This document shows, in pieces, positions 62,313 through 64,000 of a stretch of 64,000 bases of DNA (position 1 is its first letter; each line of letters begins with the position of its first letter). The translations under genes and the position numbers were made by a program. This DNA comes from Rhodococcus_G sp042879035 (lineage in GTDB: Bacteria; Actinomycetota; Actinomycetes; Mycobacteriales; Mycobacteriaceae), in assembly GCF_042879035.1 (NCBI RefSeq), contig NZ_JBIAOU010000012.1, positions 62,001 through 126,000 on the forward strand, written 5' to 3'. The notes under the pieces were generated by a model, which was given only the letters and a program-made list of their open reading frames with translations, was not told where the DNA came from and ran no database searches.

Positions 62313-62790
62313 GGCACGTCTGACAATTGGCGGATCCACGAGAATACCGCGTGCAGGACAACTGCCGCACGGCGCGGGGGGGGGGGGGGGGGCCCCCCCC
62401 CCCCCGCGGCGGGGGGGGGGGGGGGGGCGGGCGGGGGGGGGGGGGCGGGGGGGCGGGGGGGGGGCGCGGGGGGTCNNNNNNNNNNCGGGGGGGGGGGGGG
62501 GGGCCCCCCCCCCCCCCCGCGGCCCCCCCCCCCCCCCCCCCCCGGCCCCCCCCCGCGCCGGGGGGGGGGGCGGCCCCCCCCCCCCCCCCCCCCCCCCCCC
62601 GCGCCGCTGTTCGTGGTGGCAGAACCGGCGTTCGACCACGTTGCGGCCGCAGTAGTCGACTCGATCGAACGGCCACCGAGCACGGCGACGACGATGCCCG
62701 GCCTGATCGGACGCGTCCGCACCGATTCGTGGCGCCGCAGCAATCCGGTTGGTGCGGAGGAATGCGCTTTGTCGCTGCGTACCCGGTCCG
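62309..62790 (-). pseudogene. IS5-family transposase C-terminal half interrupted by an assembly gap
   Basis: On the minus strand, the right flank reads AFLRTNRIAAAPRIGADASD and QAGHRRRRARWPFDRVDY, then CGRNVVERRF, with the VER catalytic Glu. The left flank reads AAVVLHAVFSWIRQLSDVP and stops at 62309. These are successive parts of the IS5 transposase end; about 30 residues between them are replaced by the homopolymer gap. N-terminal parts are missing. Confidence 0.75.
62376..62608. repeat. Unreliable G/C homopolymer block with ten Ns (assembly gap)
   Basis: Long runs of G and C flank ten Ns at 62476-62485. Such pure homopolymer runs are almost certainly sequencing or assembly artefacts, not biology. 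Frames through the block (glycine- and proline-rich) must not be annotated. Confidence 0.95.
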
Positions 62791-62875
62791 AACGGGTGCG
62801 CGGTGGCCCGCGACCGGCGGGGGACCTTCAGATGGTCGAGAAGTCAGACAAACCCTGGCCGTCCATGGCAAATGG

Positions 62876-62913
62876 AAATGCCCGGTGCGACATCGATGTC
62901 GCACCGGGCATTT
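62876..62913. terminator. 38-bp perfect palindrome, bidirectional terminator
   Basis: AAATGCCCGGTGCGACAT (62876-62893), CG, and its exact reverse complement (62896-62913) form a stem with a minimal loop, flanked by A and T. It ends the minus-strand reductase gene 15 bases after its stop. Confidence 0.85.
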
Positions 62914-62927
62914 CCTTTGCTCCGAAA

Positions 62928-64000
62928 TCACATCACAGACGGAACCCGGGTGGAGTCCGCGAGGCCGTCGACGACGTCCTGGCGGCGCTGGCGAGATTGC
63001 TTCGGCATGTTCCAGCCGAGCACGCCGGTGACGTTTCCGTCCTTGCGGTACCGCGCGACGAATCGGCGAGCCGACACATCCCCGTCGACGATCTCCACCT
63101 CCGCATCGGTGGGGATGATGCCGTGTACCTGGATCTTCACGTCGAACTGGTCGGTCCAGAAATACGGCACGGGGACATACGGTTCGTCATCCCCGACGAT
63201 GACACCTGCTACCGCTGCTCCCTGTTCGGTGGCGTTGGTCCGGTTCTCCAGGCGGACAAGTCCACCGAACTGCTCGTGGTTCCATCGAGCCACGTCACCG
63301 ACGGCATAGATGCCATCAGCGGCTCGACAACGGGAGTCGCACACGACGCCGTTGTCCAACTGCAGGCCGCTGTCCGCCAACCAGGCGGTGGTCGGGATCG
63401 CCCCGATCGCCACCACAACGACATCCGCAGGAAGAACCTCGTCCGTCGCCAACCGGACGCCGGTGACCCGACCGTCGGCTTCCGTCAGACCCGCGACACC
63501 GACGCCCAGCCGCAACTGGACCCCGTTGTCCCGGTGCAGGGTCGCGAGCAGTTCCGACACCATCGGACCAACCTGCAGCGCCATCGGCGCCGGCTGCGGT
63601 CCGACCATTGTCACCTCAGCACCCAGCAGCCTTGCAGTGGCAGCAATTTCGGATCCCAGAACGCCTTCACCGACGACAACGAGCCTGGTGGCGGGTACCA
63701 GATCGGCCCGTAGGGCAAGGGCATCTTCGAGCGAGCGCAGCACGTGCACTCCGCCCAGCCCCTCACTCCCGGGTAGGACTCGGGGTCGTACTCCCGTGGC
63801 TACAACTATCGCGTCGCTCTGCAGTTCCCGGCCGGATACCGTCCTGACCGTCCGCGTGGCCACGTCGAGACCGACCGCCGGATCACCGAGAATGAAGTCG
63901 GCACCCAGGGCGCCGAGGGCTTCGTCGGTCCGCAGCGCAGCCCGGCTGGACTCCCACGCACCGGAGAGAACCTGCTTGGACAGCGGCGGGCGATCATAGG
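62928..64000 (-). CDS. FAD-dependent ferredoxin reductase-like oxidoreductase (partial, N-terminus outside)
   Basis: The frame is open to the right edge, so the first few tens of residues are missing; about 357 are visible. The first visible residues YDRPPLSKQVLSG are the conserved segment that follows the FAD-binding motif in rubredoxin/ferredoxin reductases of the BphA4/putidaredoxin reductase family. Next come IVVATGVRPR, the NAD-binding VVVGEGVLGSEIAATARLLG, then IYAVGDVARW (FAD contact). The C-terminal domain ends in GVLGWNMPKQSRQRR. It would pass electrons from NADH to the 3Fe-4S ferredoxin of the P450, though it is 11 kb away. Confidence 0.93.
   Translation of the reverse strand, partial: YDRPPLSKQVLSGAWESSRAALRTDEALGALGADFILGDPAVGLDVATRTVRTVSGRELQSDAIVVATGVRPRVLPGSEGLGGVHVLRSLEDALALRADLVPATRLVVVGEGVLGSEIAATARLLGAEVTMVGPQPAPMALQVGPMVSELLATLHRDNGVQLRLGVGVAGLTEADGRVTGVRLATDEVLPADVVVVAIGAIPTTAWLADSGLQLDNGVVCDSRCRAADGIYAVGDVARWNHEQFGGLVRLENRTNATEQGAAVAGVIVGDDEPYVPVPYFWTDQFDVKIQVHGIIPTDAEVEIVDGDVSARRFVARYRKDGNVTGVLGWNMPKQSRQRRQDVVDGLADSTRVPSVM

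Noticed and set aside
62206..62931. Glycine/proline-rich frames through the G/C homopolymer block
   Set aside because: They are translations of an assembly artefact that includes ten Ns.

Overview
The window is high-GC actinobacterial DNA. Its gene content best fits Rhodococcus or a close relative in the Mycobacteriales: a wax ester synthase/DGAT, an Hrp1-type CBS protein, small DUF3263-, DUF3349- and three-helix-bundle-type proteins, many acyl-CoA enzymes, and remnants of the IS256, ISL3, IS21, IS481, IS5, IS3 and IS110 families. The genus is inferred from this content and has not been tested by any search. No tRNA, rRNA or CRISPR array was seen.

Left third (1-23335) is a patchwork. It holds the tail of a VOC protein, a class III CoA-transferase, a TetR repressor facing an NAD(P)-binding epimerase across a strong operator, small stress-type proteins, two alpha/beta-fold lipases, a wax ester synthase, an Hrp1 homologue, a NarL-type two-component pair and many broken transposases. 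Several stretches of 0.4-1.4 kb here carry no gene that can be supported.

Middle and right (23336-52874) is a dense catabolic island. Its left part encodes CoA-ester oxidation: thiolase, an alpha-methylacyl-CoA racemase-like CoA-transferase, two acyl-CoA dehydrogenases, two short-chain dehydrogenases (SDRs), two stand-alone crotonases and a FadB-like fusion. The centre has an alpha/beta hydrolase, a fused 2-oxoacid dehydrogenase E1, a CoA ligase and two SDRs. The right part is a nine-gene minus-strand array: CMD-family protein, SDR, 3Fe-4S ferredoxin, cytochrome P450, VOC protein, Baeyer-Villiger-type flavoprotein, SDR, cyclase-family hydrolase and NTF2-like protein. Together these genes look like a route that hydroxylates a cyclic compound, oxidises it to a ketone, inserts oxygen to give a lactone or ester, opens the ring, activates the acid with CoA and degrades it by beta-oxidation. 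The substrate is unknown; the racemase suggests a methyl-branched acid, as from a terpenoid or steroid side chain.

A TetR gene at 43787 and a recurring element (ACCG, six bases, then CTAAA or CAAA) at five promoter regions suggest local co-regulation. A decayed copy of the same TetR lies at 29988-30335.

Far right (53653-62312) is a dipeptide/oligopeptide-type ABC importer: two intact substrate-binding lipoproteins that are close paralogues, a relic of a third, two permeases and two ATPases. It is followed by an IS5 remnant containing an assembly gap (ten Ns flanked by unreliable G/C homopolymers) and by a partial ferredoxin reductase-like gene at the right edge, a plausible electron donor for the P450 system.
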